Part shown: positions 1 to 9,951 of the stretch, piece after piece | Layout of the letters: the number at the start of each line of letters is the position of its first letter | Numbering within the stretch: the first letter of the stretch is position 1 | Assembly: GCA_036937835.1 (NCBI GenBank) | Contig: CM072864.1 | Coordinates: 7,514,001-7,578,000 of the forward strand | Length of the DNA stretch: 64,000 nucleotides | Reading direction: 5' to 3' | Source of the DNA: Pampus argenteus | Lineage: Eukaryota > Chordata > Actinopteri > Scombriformes > Stromateidae | Made by a program: the position numbers and the translations under genes | Notes under the pieces: generated by a model | Told to the model about the DNA's origin: nothing | What the model saw: the letters and a program-made list of their open reading frames with translations, nothing else | Database searches by the model: none

Positions 1-1290
1 CAGACCAATTTGCTCATTCACAAAAGACTCTAACATCTTGCAAGGTAGCTTCGAGATTGGTCTGTAGTTGTTAAGCTCATTTACACTTCCTCCTTTGTGT
101 AAAGGGGTAACTAGCGCTGATTTCCAGGCTTTAGGAACAGAACCAGAAAAAAGTGAGACATTATAAATGTGTGTTAGAGGTTCAGCGATGACAGGAGCTG
201 CTATTTTTAACAGATGAGAGTCTAACTGGTCTGCACCCATTGAGCTCTTCATGCACTTGGAGCTACACAATGCATAGAGAACTTCGTATTGGCTTAATTG
301 TCTAAATAAGAAGACAGAGTCAGAATCAATATTTGAGGAAATAAAGTTCTCTTTCTGGGTTAGGTCACACTGATCTAAACCTTGTGACACCATCCCACCA
401 GCCTGATCAAACAGTATGCCACACTTAATAAAGTGATCATTAAAGGCGTTACATATTTCAATTTGTTCTTGGATAACTTTAGAGTCCACCTGAAGCTGTT
501 TAGGGAGTGTTGGTGGAGAAACATCTTTAAGGGATTTAATTACTTTCCAGAACTTAGCTGGATTGCCACCGCAGTCAGACAGGTTGTGTAGGTAGTAGTC
601 AGACTTGGCCTTCTTAATCAAGTAGGTACAAGAGTTTCTTAACTGTCTAAAGGTCTGCCAGTCTCCTTTACTGCCAGAGGATCTTGCAGCTGCCCAGGCT
701 TTATTTCTTTTGGAAATAATATCACCAAGATCATGAGTAAACCAGGGGTTGCATCTATTTTTATTTATTAAGTGTTTTAAAAGGGGCATGTTTATCTGCA
801 AGTGTATTGAAAATTGACTTGAAACAGTCAGATGCTAGCTCAGCATCTGGAATGTAGACTAATGAATTGAGATTACTTGCATACAGGTCATGCAGAAATG
901 CCTGTTCATCAAATTTTCTAAAAGACCTCTTACAGATGTACAGTGGCTCAGATTTTTTCATTTTTCCATTTCTAATACAACCGACTGGGCAATGATCACT
1001 CAAATCCAAAGGAAACACGTAGGCATCTAAATACAGATGTGGTCTGTTAGTAAGGACGAGATCAAGTAAAGATGAACGGCTGGGGAATTTCATGTTTGGA
1101 CGTGTTCCGTAACTAATTGAGTAAGACTTTAATCATTGCAAAGGTCTTTTAAGTCATCAGCTGCTGGGGACAACCAGTCAAGGTTAAAATCCCCTAAAAT
1201 GACAGTTTCAGAATGTAAGCCTACCAAAGTTGATAGCTGTTTTGATAGACTATGTAGGGCGTCTGGACTGGCAGACTTGTATTTGTATTG
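1..1290 (-). mobile_element. Truncated non-LTR retrotransposon (endonuclease plus reverse transcriptase)
   Basis: Read on the minus strand, 761-1285 encodes the C-terminal part of an APE-type endonuclease, with LDLVLTN and SDHCPV motifs near 1000-1080. The stretch 1-260 encodes the start of a reverse transcriptase, with VTPLHKGG followed by NNYRPIS, a standard RT motif of LINEs. The frame is broken in places and the 5' part of the endonuclease is missing beyond about 1290. The element runs off the left window edge, so its 3' end is not visible. L2-, Rex1- and Tx1-type fish LINEs all share these motifs; I cannot fix the clade. It is a dead fragment. Confidence 0.85.
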
Positions 1291-1930
1291 AAACGTGTTT
1301 ATTACAAATGTGAAGTAAATTTACACCTGACTTTCTTAATGTGAATTTAGCAGTTGGACAGTGTGTGGTAAATTAACACACATACTGCACAACGTAGACA
1401 CCAACCAACATGCACTGCTCCAAACTCATCAATCAATCAATCAATCAATTTTCCTGTCGCTGTTTGCTCATGAAGTTCAGCACTTTCAGGAAATGTGTGT
1501 TTTCAGATTTTTTTACTCAAGTTGTAAAATGTAACTACCACATATTTGTCTTTGTGCACTTTCTAAAGGAAATCTGTTTGTATCGGTCTGTAGTATTTAA
1601 CTTTGTGATTGTTTAATACTTAAACTCTACTTAAATAATGTAAAATGAGACCAGCAGTGCTGAAGCATCGCATTTTATTTTGACATGTAATATAGATTCC
1701 CCCTGTAGATTAATGTAACATGGTCATATCTTGTTTTTCCTGTTGACAAAAGCGCTACCAGGGTTGGTTTATGGTGTCGTAAAAGTCCTCCTGAACATAA
1801 TTTGGTCAATTTTAAATTATTATGAGGTCACATTGTGTCTCTACCACTATACACTGCAGAAAGTGGACCAGCTGTGTACAAATTACACATTTCACATTTA
1901 AACGGGTGAAAATGTTTTTTATGTTTGTTA
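1291..1930. other. Intergenic stretch between the LINE fragment and receptor copy A
   Basis: No gene is recognised here. A short (ATCA)n run lies at 1429-1450. The duplicated receptor segment ends near 1930, so the cytoplasmic-tail exons present downstream of copy B are not found here. A possible minus-strand acceptor (ctttctgcag, near 1855-1865) would add only about eight codons before a stop if copy A were spliced into it. Confidence 0.5.
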
Positions 1931-1951
1931 AAACTAGTTTTAGATGTTCAC

Positions 1952-3722
1952 CTTTGGGTTTACTGGCTCTTTTCTTCCAGAGTATCAGCGCAGGCAAAGA
2001 GATCAGGATCAACAGGATGAACAGAGTCAGACGCACATACAGCGCCACACCTGTAGGAGTTTGAATATTAGAACAGGCTTATGATCTATATAAACTCTAA
2101 AAAAAAATAGTAATGTAGTAAATAGTAAAGAAAAAGAGAAAAAGTAAACAGACAAAATCATGTACTTGCACATATGACATTATGTGGAGGCTTGACAGTG
2201 TGGTTGTGCAGGTTGTAGAGACACATTTACACATTGACCATCACACAGGGCTGGACATGCTGGAAACTGACGAGGCTTAACAGTGATGGAGCGTTTTGTG
2301 TTTGTACACAGTGTGTGTACTGCTGGAATAAATCACCTTAAAAGTAAAGTTTAAAGGTAGATATACCCAAACCTTCACTTTGCTGCTCTTCAGGCTGGTT
2401 GGTCGGTTGGACTGATGTTATAAAAGGTCTGAGAGTCAGGTTTGGTTTTGAAATAGAAGGAGCTGAGAACAATGAAAAAGAAACACACTGATACAACAGA
2501 AACCCTGATGAGAGAAATAAAAGGCTCATTTAACTGAGTGGCTGCTTAAAAAACAAGGCAGCATTTAATTTAAAGAGTCGAGTTACTGATACAGTAAATG
2601 AGTACTTACTGCATCAATCCTCCCAGTGATTTGTTAAACCAAATATCAGGTTATTAAAATATCAGCTAGAAATAGAGCTAGCAAATATCAGTAGAAAAAA
2701 TGTGAAAACTTTTCTCTGACCTCCAGAAACTTTCAGTAGAAACTCACCATCTGTGACGATGATCTTAAACTCCCGGTATGAATCTCTGAAAAATCTGTCC
2801 AAACCACATCTATACTGTCCAGAGTCAGATTTGGTCAGTTGTGTGATGGTCACATACAGACGTTTTCCTTCAGGTGTGTTTTTATTTTCAATGCTGTATC
2901 TGCCTCTCTGATTTCTGACTTCATTCGTTTCAACAAGAATGTCTTTATCTTTACATTTGTTCTTACAGAAGTACGTCCTTCTTTCAGTTTTGGTAAAGAC
3001 ACATGGAAATGTGATACTTTCTCCTTCAGTTTTTGTGTAAATGGGGATTTCTGCATTGATGAGACCGATGTTTCCATCCTGCAGTGCTGTTAAAAAAACA
3101 AATCAATACTCAATAGTTCCCATTCACATTCTGAATAATTTAAACTACATTTTTGTACTTTGTCTGTCTGCCTATGATAGAACGACATGTTATCACTTTA
3201 TTCAAGATTTGATTTGCATTTCAATACACAGGAAGAAGAATCCCTGATCTCAACTAATATCAATTTATATTGTATAATTGCATTTCGTTTCTTATCAAAC
3301 AAACACAGTAGAACAACTTGATTGCATAAATGTGGTTTATGTTTTATACAAAATCATTTCCACATATAAAATAACCAAATATAAACCAAATGTTACCTGC
3401 TGTCAACTGGATGGAACAAAACCTGTTTGCATGAAAATATGAGACTTTGTTGGTTTCACCTCAGTTTTTACTGAAATCAGCTGCAAGTAACTGAAAGTTC
3501 TCACAGTGAGTAAACCCTGACACGTTTTACTGATTACAAGAATAGTTTGAGGAAGTAACAAGTGCTGGTGATGAACTCTATTTAAATGTGACTCTGATCG
3601 TCATGTTTAATCACAGGAACTTGTAGAAAAACTTAGAACAACTCCGAATAAATAAAGAGAAATAAAAAGCAAATATACTCACTGAGGACTAAGAGGTAAA
3701 TCATCATGCGACAGACTTTCAT
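1952..3722 (-). CDS. CD300/CMRF35/pIgR-like receptor, copy A (tail missing)
   Basis: Type I membrane immune receptor with one V-type Ig domain. Exons on the minus strand: 3683-3722 (signal peptide MKVCRMMIYLLVLT), 2748-3086 (Ig V domain), 2367-2462 (short stalk), 1952-2050 (membrane segment followed by KKRASKPKG). All four have GT-AG borders and consistent phase 1. The Ig domain has cysteines in FPCVF and YRCGL plus the extra pair in YFCKNKC, and the DSGQY motif, as in CD300 and pIgR-like proteins. The domain is rich in Lys and Arg compared with copy B. No cytoplasmic exons are visible after the membrane exon. Reading through its donor adds about 43 residues without a clear signalling motif. 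It may be a short-tailed receptor or a decaying duplicate. Ligand unknown. Confidence 0.75.
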
Positions 3723-3784
3723 GTTGAAGCTCTGATGGTTCAGTTCGGTCTCTCCCCAAATCAGGAACTTCTGACTTCTCTAAA

Positions 3785-5450
3785 TGATGTAGTCCCTCCT
3801 TCAAATGATGCTCTGCTCTCCTCCTCTCACCACAGTCTCTCTTTCTACTGCAGAGTCCCAACAATGATAAAATTAATCGGCAAATATTTTGATAATCAAT
3901 TGTTTTAATAATTTTGATTTGATGCTTTTCTGCATCATACATGATATTAAACTGAATTTCTTTGGATCTTGGACCGTTAATTGGAAACAAGACATTTGAA
4001 GATGTAGTATCTGTAAGATCTGTGTTTTACTAAAAGAAAAGTGAAATTAGGTCAGTAAGAAGAAGGTGACACCTTTTTCTTATTTATAACTGAGGAAGTT
4101 GGTTTTATGTTTGAAGGGAAACTTTAAGTAAGTCAGAGTGTTTTTTACAACACGTCAGTGTCAGTGGATTTTCTTCAAACCATCTTCACATCATCACAGT
4201 GAAAGAAACAATCTATTGAATCAAGACGATAAGCAACACATTCAAATACATTTCAGACATCACCAGTGGAGCTCAGATGGACAATTTTTGTGATTCTTTC
4301 ACATTTTACAACCAGAATGATTCATTGATTAAACAGGATAATCAGTAATGAAATCAATCGTTAGTGGCAACCCGACAAGATTTTATATTTTAAAAAAAGG
4401 AAAAACACTCATAAGATTATTTCACATGTTTATTTTAACAAATGAAACACACACATACATCTTCATGCGGTCACTAAAGTTGGACCAAAACCTAAATTAG
4501 GAGTGAGTTGCTTTTCACAACTTTTGTTTAATGTAACCAAAATAAACTCAAACAACTAAAACACCACCGCTCCCTCCTGGAGTATGTTCATGGAGATAGT
4601 TTTGGTTTTATTTGGTGAAGTTTTCTGACCTGACAGATCAGTTTTCATTCTGAACTTTTTCTATTTAATAACAAAGTATAACTGCGAGCTGATTATAGAA
4701 GCAGAAGTACGTGAAGCAGAAGTATTAACTGCATCATTAGAAAACATTATGCAAGTAAGCTACATCATTCAATGTGATGTTCTGCAAAGCAATTTGTTTT
4801 CTGTTCTGTTATTCAGTACATAGAAAACAGGGATCCCAGGAGCTACAGTAATGATCTTCTCCTTCATAGACATGTAGTCACACCTGGTAAAGACCAAACC
4901 TGTTCCACCACTAAATGACCTGTTTCAATATACTTTAAACTGACAAAAGTCATTTATCTAAATGAAAATAATTTACATTAATAATAGTACTAAACTAAAA
5001 ACCAAAGTGATTTATCATAAGATGTATTAATGATACTCGTGTAAACACTTCCTGTTGGCCACTGGGGGAGTAAACAGCATTGAAGCTACTGCTGACGTAA
5101 AGTAACAGTTGAGTACAGAGGCTGTGAAAGGTCTTCGTCGTCAGCGCTCGCCTCAGTGTAGACGGCGTTATCGACCACAGGGAGGAGGGCGCCTGAGAGT
5201 AGGCGAATTCATTCAAGTCGTCTTCAGTCTGGAAGAAAACAAAGAGCTCAAAGTTTATAACTTATTGACTGTTTTAGTCTTTATGTTGATAAAGCTTTTT
5301 CTTTGTAATTGAACTCAGTTTTCTTTTTCTTTAAATATACATAACTGACGGAGACCAAACGTTCTGAAAGTATCTCAGTGTTCTGGAGTGGATTTACATG
5401 ATTGTCATCTAGAGTGGGAGGCGGCTTTATAATTGTAATTTATCACCTCT
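3785..5450. other. Intergenic region upstream of receptor copy A
   Basis: No gene is recognised. Similarity to the region upstream of copy B stops near 3785. The stretch 3850-4370 is AT-rich and resembles a dispersed teleost repeat also seen at 17160-17390, 38120-38440, 39790-39960 and 42030-42310, with phrases such as taatcggcaaatattttga and aatcaatcgttagtgg. The remainder, including 5040-5240, shows no supported coding exon. Confidence 0.4.
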
Positions 5451-5496
5451 AAAGGTCTCATCCACTCAAAACGTTTTTCTTCTTGCTCCTACATTT
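5451..5496. repeat. 46-bp direct repeat, left copy
   Basis: Identical to 6075-6120 at 45 of 46 positions; the only difference is tccactc against tccaatc. The two copies bracket about 580 bp made of retroelement tails. Confidence 0.9.
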
Positions 5497-5559
5497 TGCT
5501 CCTACTATTTTTATTTTTTTTATTATTTTTTTTTACAAGTCCAACATGGACCAAAAATA

Positions 5560-5825
5560 TGGAAGGTGGGCTAGTAGCTGGAGAGGTGCCAGTTCACCTC
5601 CTGGGCACTGCCGAGGTGCCCTTGAGCAAGGCACCGACACCCCCCCAACTGCTCACTGGGCCCTGGTCTGGCTGGCTGCCCATCACTCCACCATCTCTCT
5701 CCACATTTGCATGTCTATGCCATTGTACTGCATGTGTATGTGTCCGGGTTAAATGCATGTAAAATAAAAATAGAGTAAAAAAATAATTTCCCCATTGAGG
5801 GATGAATAAAAGTAAAATTGAAGAA
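5560..5825 (+). mobile_element. Dispersed fish repeat with a SINE/LINE-type 3' tail
   Basis: The stretch contains gtgcccttgagcaaggcacc, then ccaactgctcactgggcc, and ends in ttccccattgagggatgaat followed by an A-rich run. This architecture is widespread in teleost genomes as the 3' part of a non-LTR element or a derived SINE. There is no coding capacity. I assign it by recalled sequence pattern, not by a library search. Confidence 0.6.
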
Positions 5826-5939
5826 CTTCTTCCCCTGGAAGCATTCCCCTCTTAAAAAAAACAAAAAAGCAATGGAAATCATTTGAACAGTGCCTATGCT
5901 TTTAAATTGTTAATGTATCTATAACTGTTACTGTTGTTT

Positions 5940-6062
5940 GTCTGTTTTTACAATTATGACGTGTGCTGCTGCCTTTCTTGGCCAGGTCACCCTTGTAAAA
6001 GAGGTCTTGATCTCAATGGGTTTTTTTATCTGGTTAAATAAAGGTTATAATAATAATAAATC
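5940..6062 (+). mobile_element. 3' end of an L2/Rex1-like LINE
   Basis: Contains tcttggccaggtcaccc, cttgtaaaagaggtcttgat and ctggttaaataaaggttata, then a short TAA repeat. This is the typical 3' tail of a common teleost LINE. The copy is severely 5'-truncated. A related tail ends the LINE fragment at 18110-18595. Confidence 0.65.
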
Positions 6063-6074
6063 TTAATCTTAATT

Positions 6075-6120
6075 AAAGGTCTCATCCAATCAAAACGTTT
6101 TTCTTCTTGCTCCTACATTT
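6075..6120. repeat. 46-bp direct repeat, right copy
   Basis: Partner of 5451-5496. It lies about 55 bp from the stop codon of receptor copy B, which is read on the minus strand. Confidence 0.9.
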
Positions 6121-6173
6121 GAATGCTGGAGCGCCACTGTACGATGTGGACGCTGAAGCAGGAACGGTTAACA

Positions 6174-8355
6174 TTACTGTTTTATGGCCACAAAGTTAAA
6201 ATCCTGCCACCGATTTTTCTTACTTTGCTGTGTGGCAGTGATGAAGCTGTCCTCATCTGAGGGTTTGGCGTATCTGACAGTGTGAACTGAAGAGATTTGT
6301 ACAGGAGGAGGTCTGCTCTGTCTGTCGTCCTCTCTGATCTCCTCAAACACTTGTCTGACCTGCAGCAGCAGAAGAGGACGAGTTTGGTTTCTATTAATAT
6401 CAGCTGGTTTCACAAACACGCTCAGATGTCACAAATTCCCTCCTGCTCACCTCTGTACCGTCATCATGAACTGTTTCCACGGGATATTCTGAAAAACAGC
6501 AGTTCAGAATATTAATTACATGCTAAAACTATGGTGAGACACTTTAAAACTTTAACTAGTTTTAGATGTTCACCTTTGGGTTTAGTGGCTCTTTTCTTCC
6601 AGAGTATCAGCGCAGGCAAAGAGATCAGGATCAACAGGATGAACAGAGTCAGACGCACATACAGCACCACACCTGTAGTAGTTTGAACATTAGAACAGGC
6701 TTATGATCTATATAAACTCAAAAAAAAATAGTAATGTAGTAAATAGTAAAGAAAAAGAGAAAAAGTAAACAGACAAAATCATGTACTTGCACATATGACA
6801 TTATGTGGAGGCTTGACAGTGTGGTTGTCCAGGTTGTAGAGACACATTTGCACATTGACCATCACACAGGGCTGGACATGCTGGAAACTGACGAGGCTTA
6901 ACAGTGATGGAGGGTTTTGTGTTTGTACACAGTGTGTGTACTGCTGGAATAAATCACCTTAAAAGTAAAGTCTAAAGGTAAACATACCTGAACCTTCAGC
7001 TGTTGATGTCTCACTTTGCTGCTCTTCAGGCTGGTTGTTGGTTTCAGTGGAAGATGATGAAGGTGTGGAGCTTCTTGATGGTGTTGTTGCTGTTGGTGTG
7101 GAGGCTGGTTGGACTGATGTTATAAAAGGTCTGAGAGTCAGGTTTGGTTTTGAAATAGATGGAGCTGAGAACAATGTAAAAGAAACACACTGATACAACA
7201 GAAACCCTGATGAGAGAAATAAAAGGCTCATTTAACTGAGTGGCTGCTTAAAAAACAAGGCAGCATTTAATTTAAAGAGTCGAGTTACTGATACAGTAAA
7301 TGGGTACTTACTGTATCAATCCTCCCAGTGATTTGTTAAACCAAATATCAGGTTATTAAAATATCAGCTGCAGTCAGAAAAATGTGAAAACTTTTCTCTG
7401 ACCTCCAGAAACTTTCAGTAGAAACTCACCATCTGTGACGATGATCTTAAACTCCTGGTATGGATCGATTAAGAAAGGTATGTCCAAACCACATCTATAC
7501 TGTCCAGAGTCAGATTTGGTCAGTTGTGTGATGGTCACATACACACGTTTTCCTTCAGGTGTGTTTTCATTTTCAATTCTGTATCTGCCGCTCTGATTTC
7601 TGACTTCATTTGTTTCAACAAGAATGTCTTTATCTTTACATTCGTCCTTACAGAAGTACGTCCAGCTTCCAGTGTCGGTAAAGACACATGGAAATGTGAT
7701 ACTTTCTCCTTCAGTTTTTGTGAAAATGGGGATTTCTGCATTGATGAGACCGATGTTTCCATCCTGCAGTGCTGTTAAAAAAACAAATCAATAGTCAATA
7801 GTTCACATTCACATTCTGTATAATTCAAACTACATTTTTGTACTTTGTCTGTCTGCCTATGATAGAACGACATGTTATCACTTTATTCAAGATTTGATTT
7901 GCATTTCAATACACAGGAAGAAGAATCCCTGATGTCAACTAATATCAATTTATATTGTATAATTGCATTTCGTTTCAATTAAAAAAAAAACCAGTAGAAC
8001 AACTTGATTGCATAAATGTGGTTTATGTTTTATACAAAATCATTTCCACATATAAAATAACCAAATATAAACCAAATGTTACCTGCTGTCAACTGGATGG
8101 AACAAAACCTGTTTGCATGAAAATATGAGACTTTGTTGGTTTCAAACCCTGACATGTTTTACTATTTACAAGAATAGTTCGAGGAAGTAACAAGTGCTGG
8201 TGATGAACTATATTTAAATGTGACTCTGATCGTCATGTTTAATCACAGAAACTTGTGGAAAAACTTAACAACTCTGAATAAATAAAAAGAAATAAAAAGC
8301 AAATATACTCACTGAGGACTAAGAGGTAAAAAATCAAAATGCGACAGACTTTCAT
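6174..8355 (-). CDS. CD300/CMRF35/pIgR-like receptor, copy B (complete)
   Basis: Complete single-Ig membrane receptor. Minus-strand exons: 8313-8355 (signal peptide MKVCRILIFYLLVLT), 7430-7771 (Ig V domain), 6988-7164 (Ser/Thr/Pro-rich stalk), 6574-6672 (membrane segment), 6451-6488 and 6174-6359 (cytoplasmic tail, stop at 6174-6176). The exons sum to 885 nt, 294 residues, with consistent phases. The Ig domain shows FPCVF, YFCKDEC, DSGQY and YRCGL, so two disulfides are likely, as in CD300 and fish pIgR-like proteins. The tail contains EYPVETV, VFEEIRE and VRYAKPS, which resemble tyrosine signalling motifs, though VFEEI carries Phe where a Tyr would be expected. Such receptors modulate myeloid or lymphoid activation at the cell surface. 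The exact orthologue and ligand are unknown. Confidence 0.82.
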
Positions 8356-8459
8356 GTTGAAGCTCTGATGGTTCAGTTCGTCCTCTCTTTCTTCTTCACT
8401 TGCAAACCAGGAACTTCTGACTTCTCTAATTTGTAAAACTTGAAAAAGAAAAGTCACAG

Positions 8460-9951
8460 CTAAGGGCCTAACCTCACAAACAACTTAAACCGCAACATAT
8501 TCGAGATCACCATCAAAGTATACATGCTCAAGTGAAGATAATACACTAAGTAATAACTAAGTACAAAAAAGACACTACTACAAGGGAATCAAATGTGTGA
8601 ATAGGAGCAGGGATCAACATTCAGGGAAATGCAAACAGACTTGTTCATTTCATCAACTTATTTTTTATTATATATTTATTTATTTATTTTATAATAGCAT
8701 TGTGCTGAACCAAAAGCCAAACGAAGAGGTGTCCCCGTGCCTAAATCCAAAGTTGGGTTATACCAGCTCCATCTTGACCTCCACAGTTCCTTATAAACTG
8801 TGATCTCACACTGTGGAAACCACAAGCTGACAAATGCTTCGCTGATTCCTTGTTGTCTTCCCCTGCATTGCGGGTATCAATAACTTTCATGTTCAGAGTC
8901 CTCCACAGCTGCTTAGAGGAACTGCTGAGTGTTTGCACAAGGTTTGAAGATTCAGCATATTGCAATATATATGCAACTGTGCTAGGCAAAGAGCTATATT
9001 AAATTTAAATAAAATGTATTATCACTATAAACAAACACAGTATCCCCTCATAATTGGTCTATATACCAAATGTCTGACCCATAAATCTATTTTCATTTCA
9101 TTAGTCATTAATAAATGGCTCAATCAATCAATCCAAATGACCAGAGAGTCTATTCTTTATTTGTTTATGGAGAAAAAAAACATTTACAATCACATTTTAT
9201 TCTAGTTCTAAGTTAAACAGGAGAACATATCCGCTGTTGATTTCAATATCAATTCATAATGTTATTGTACATGCAGAACAACCTTGCCATAATGATTCCT
9301 CCTGTTCACACTGACAATTAGCAGATTCATTCATGATGCACTGACAATGTAAGTGATTGAGGCCAAAAGTGAAGGCCAATATGAAGCTTCAGCTGTCAGG
9401 ATTGGGTCAAATCAAGTAGATATATTTCAACGTTAGTCTTTTTAGCGCCTCTTTTTGTTAGCATACGTCCACCTTATGATCACATTCTTCATATACATAA
9501 TAATTCATTATAATTTTGTCAACCTCTTTTAATTCTGTAATTTCTTTCACTTTCTATTCTGTACACATGGCCACTATTGCATGTCCGTCCGTCCTGATCG
9601 ATCCTTCCTCTGTGCATTAATACTTTTGATGTGAGGCTACACTTTTAGATCTGTGAATGTGTTACATGTATATGCTGCTGGACACCTTAATTTCCTTCGG
9701 GATCAATAAAGTATCTCTATCTATCTGTTTTTAGTGGTCAGTCTTTCTAGTATTCAGCAGTGATCTGTACTATGTATCAGATTTGTGGTACCATTTGTGG
9801 TACATCAATCTGTTTGTTTTTTTTAAATCCCCAGCCACCACTGATGCTTCCTCCTGTATGTGTATGTAAATATTTCAGCTTGTTCCTGGCAATCGTTCCT
9901 GTCAATGTTTGGTTAATATAGTGATAAAGTATGTGATTAATATCTAGGGGA
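8460..9951. other. Intergenic region between the TEP1 3' end and receptor copy B
   Basis: No gene is recognised. The TEP1 3' UTR must occupy the right part. Possible minus-strand poly(A) signals are ATTAAA at 9528-9533 and AATAAA at 9193-9198; I cannot choose between them. A retroelement tail lies at 9560-9725. Confidence 0.45.
9560..9725 (+). mobile_element. Retroelement 3' tail ending in a TATC run
   Basis: Ends ctgctggacaccttaatttc, then cgggatcaataaagtatctc and a short TATC run. The same tail type ends the element at 14400-14609, suggesting the same family of fish non-LTR elements. Confidence 0.55.

Noticed and set aside
2850..3077. Minus-strand frame beginning METSVSSMQKSP within Ig exon A, with an equivalent in copy B at 7535-7762
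   Set aside because: An out-of-frame reading of the Ig exon. The true frame shows the conserved cysteines and DSGQY.
3679..3990. 103-residue minus-strand frame overlapping the signal-peptide exon of receptor copy A
   Set aside because: It reads another frame. The frame giving MKVCRMMIYLLVLT joins the Ig exon in phase and matches copy B.
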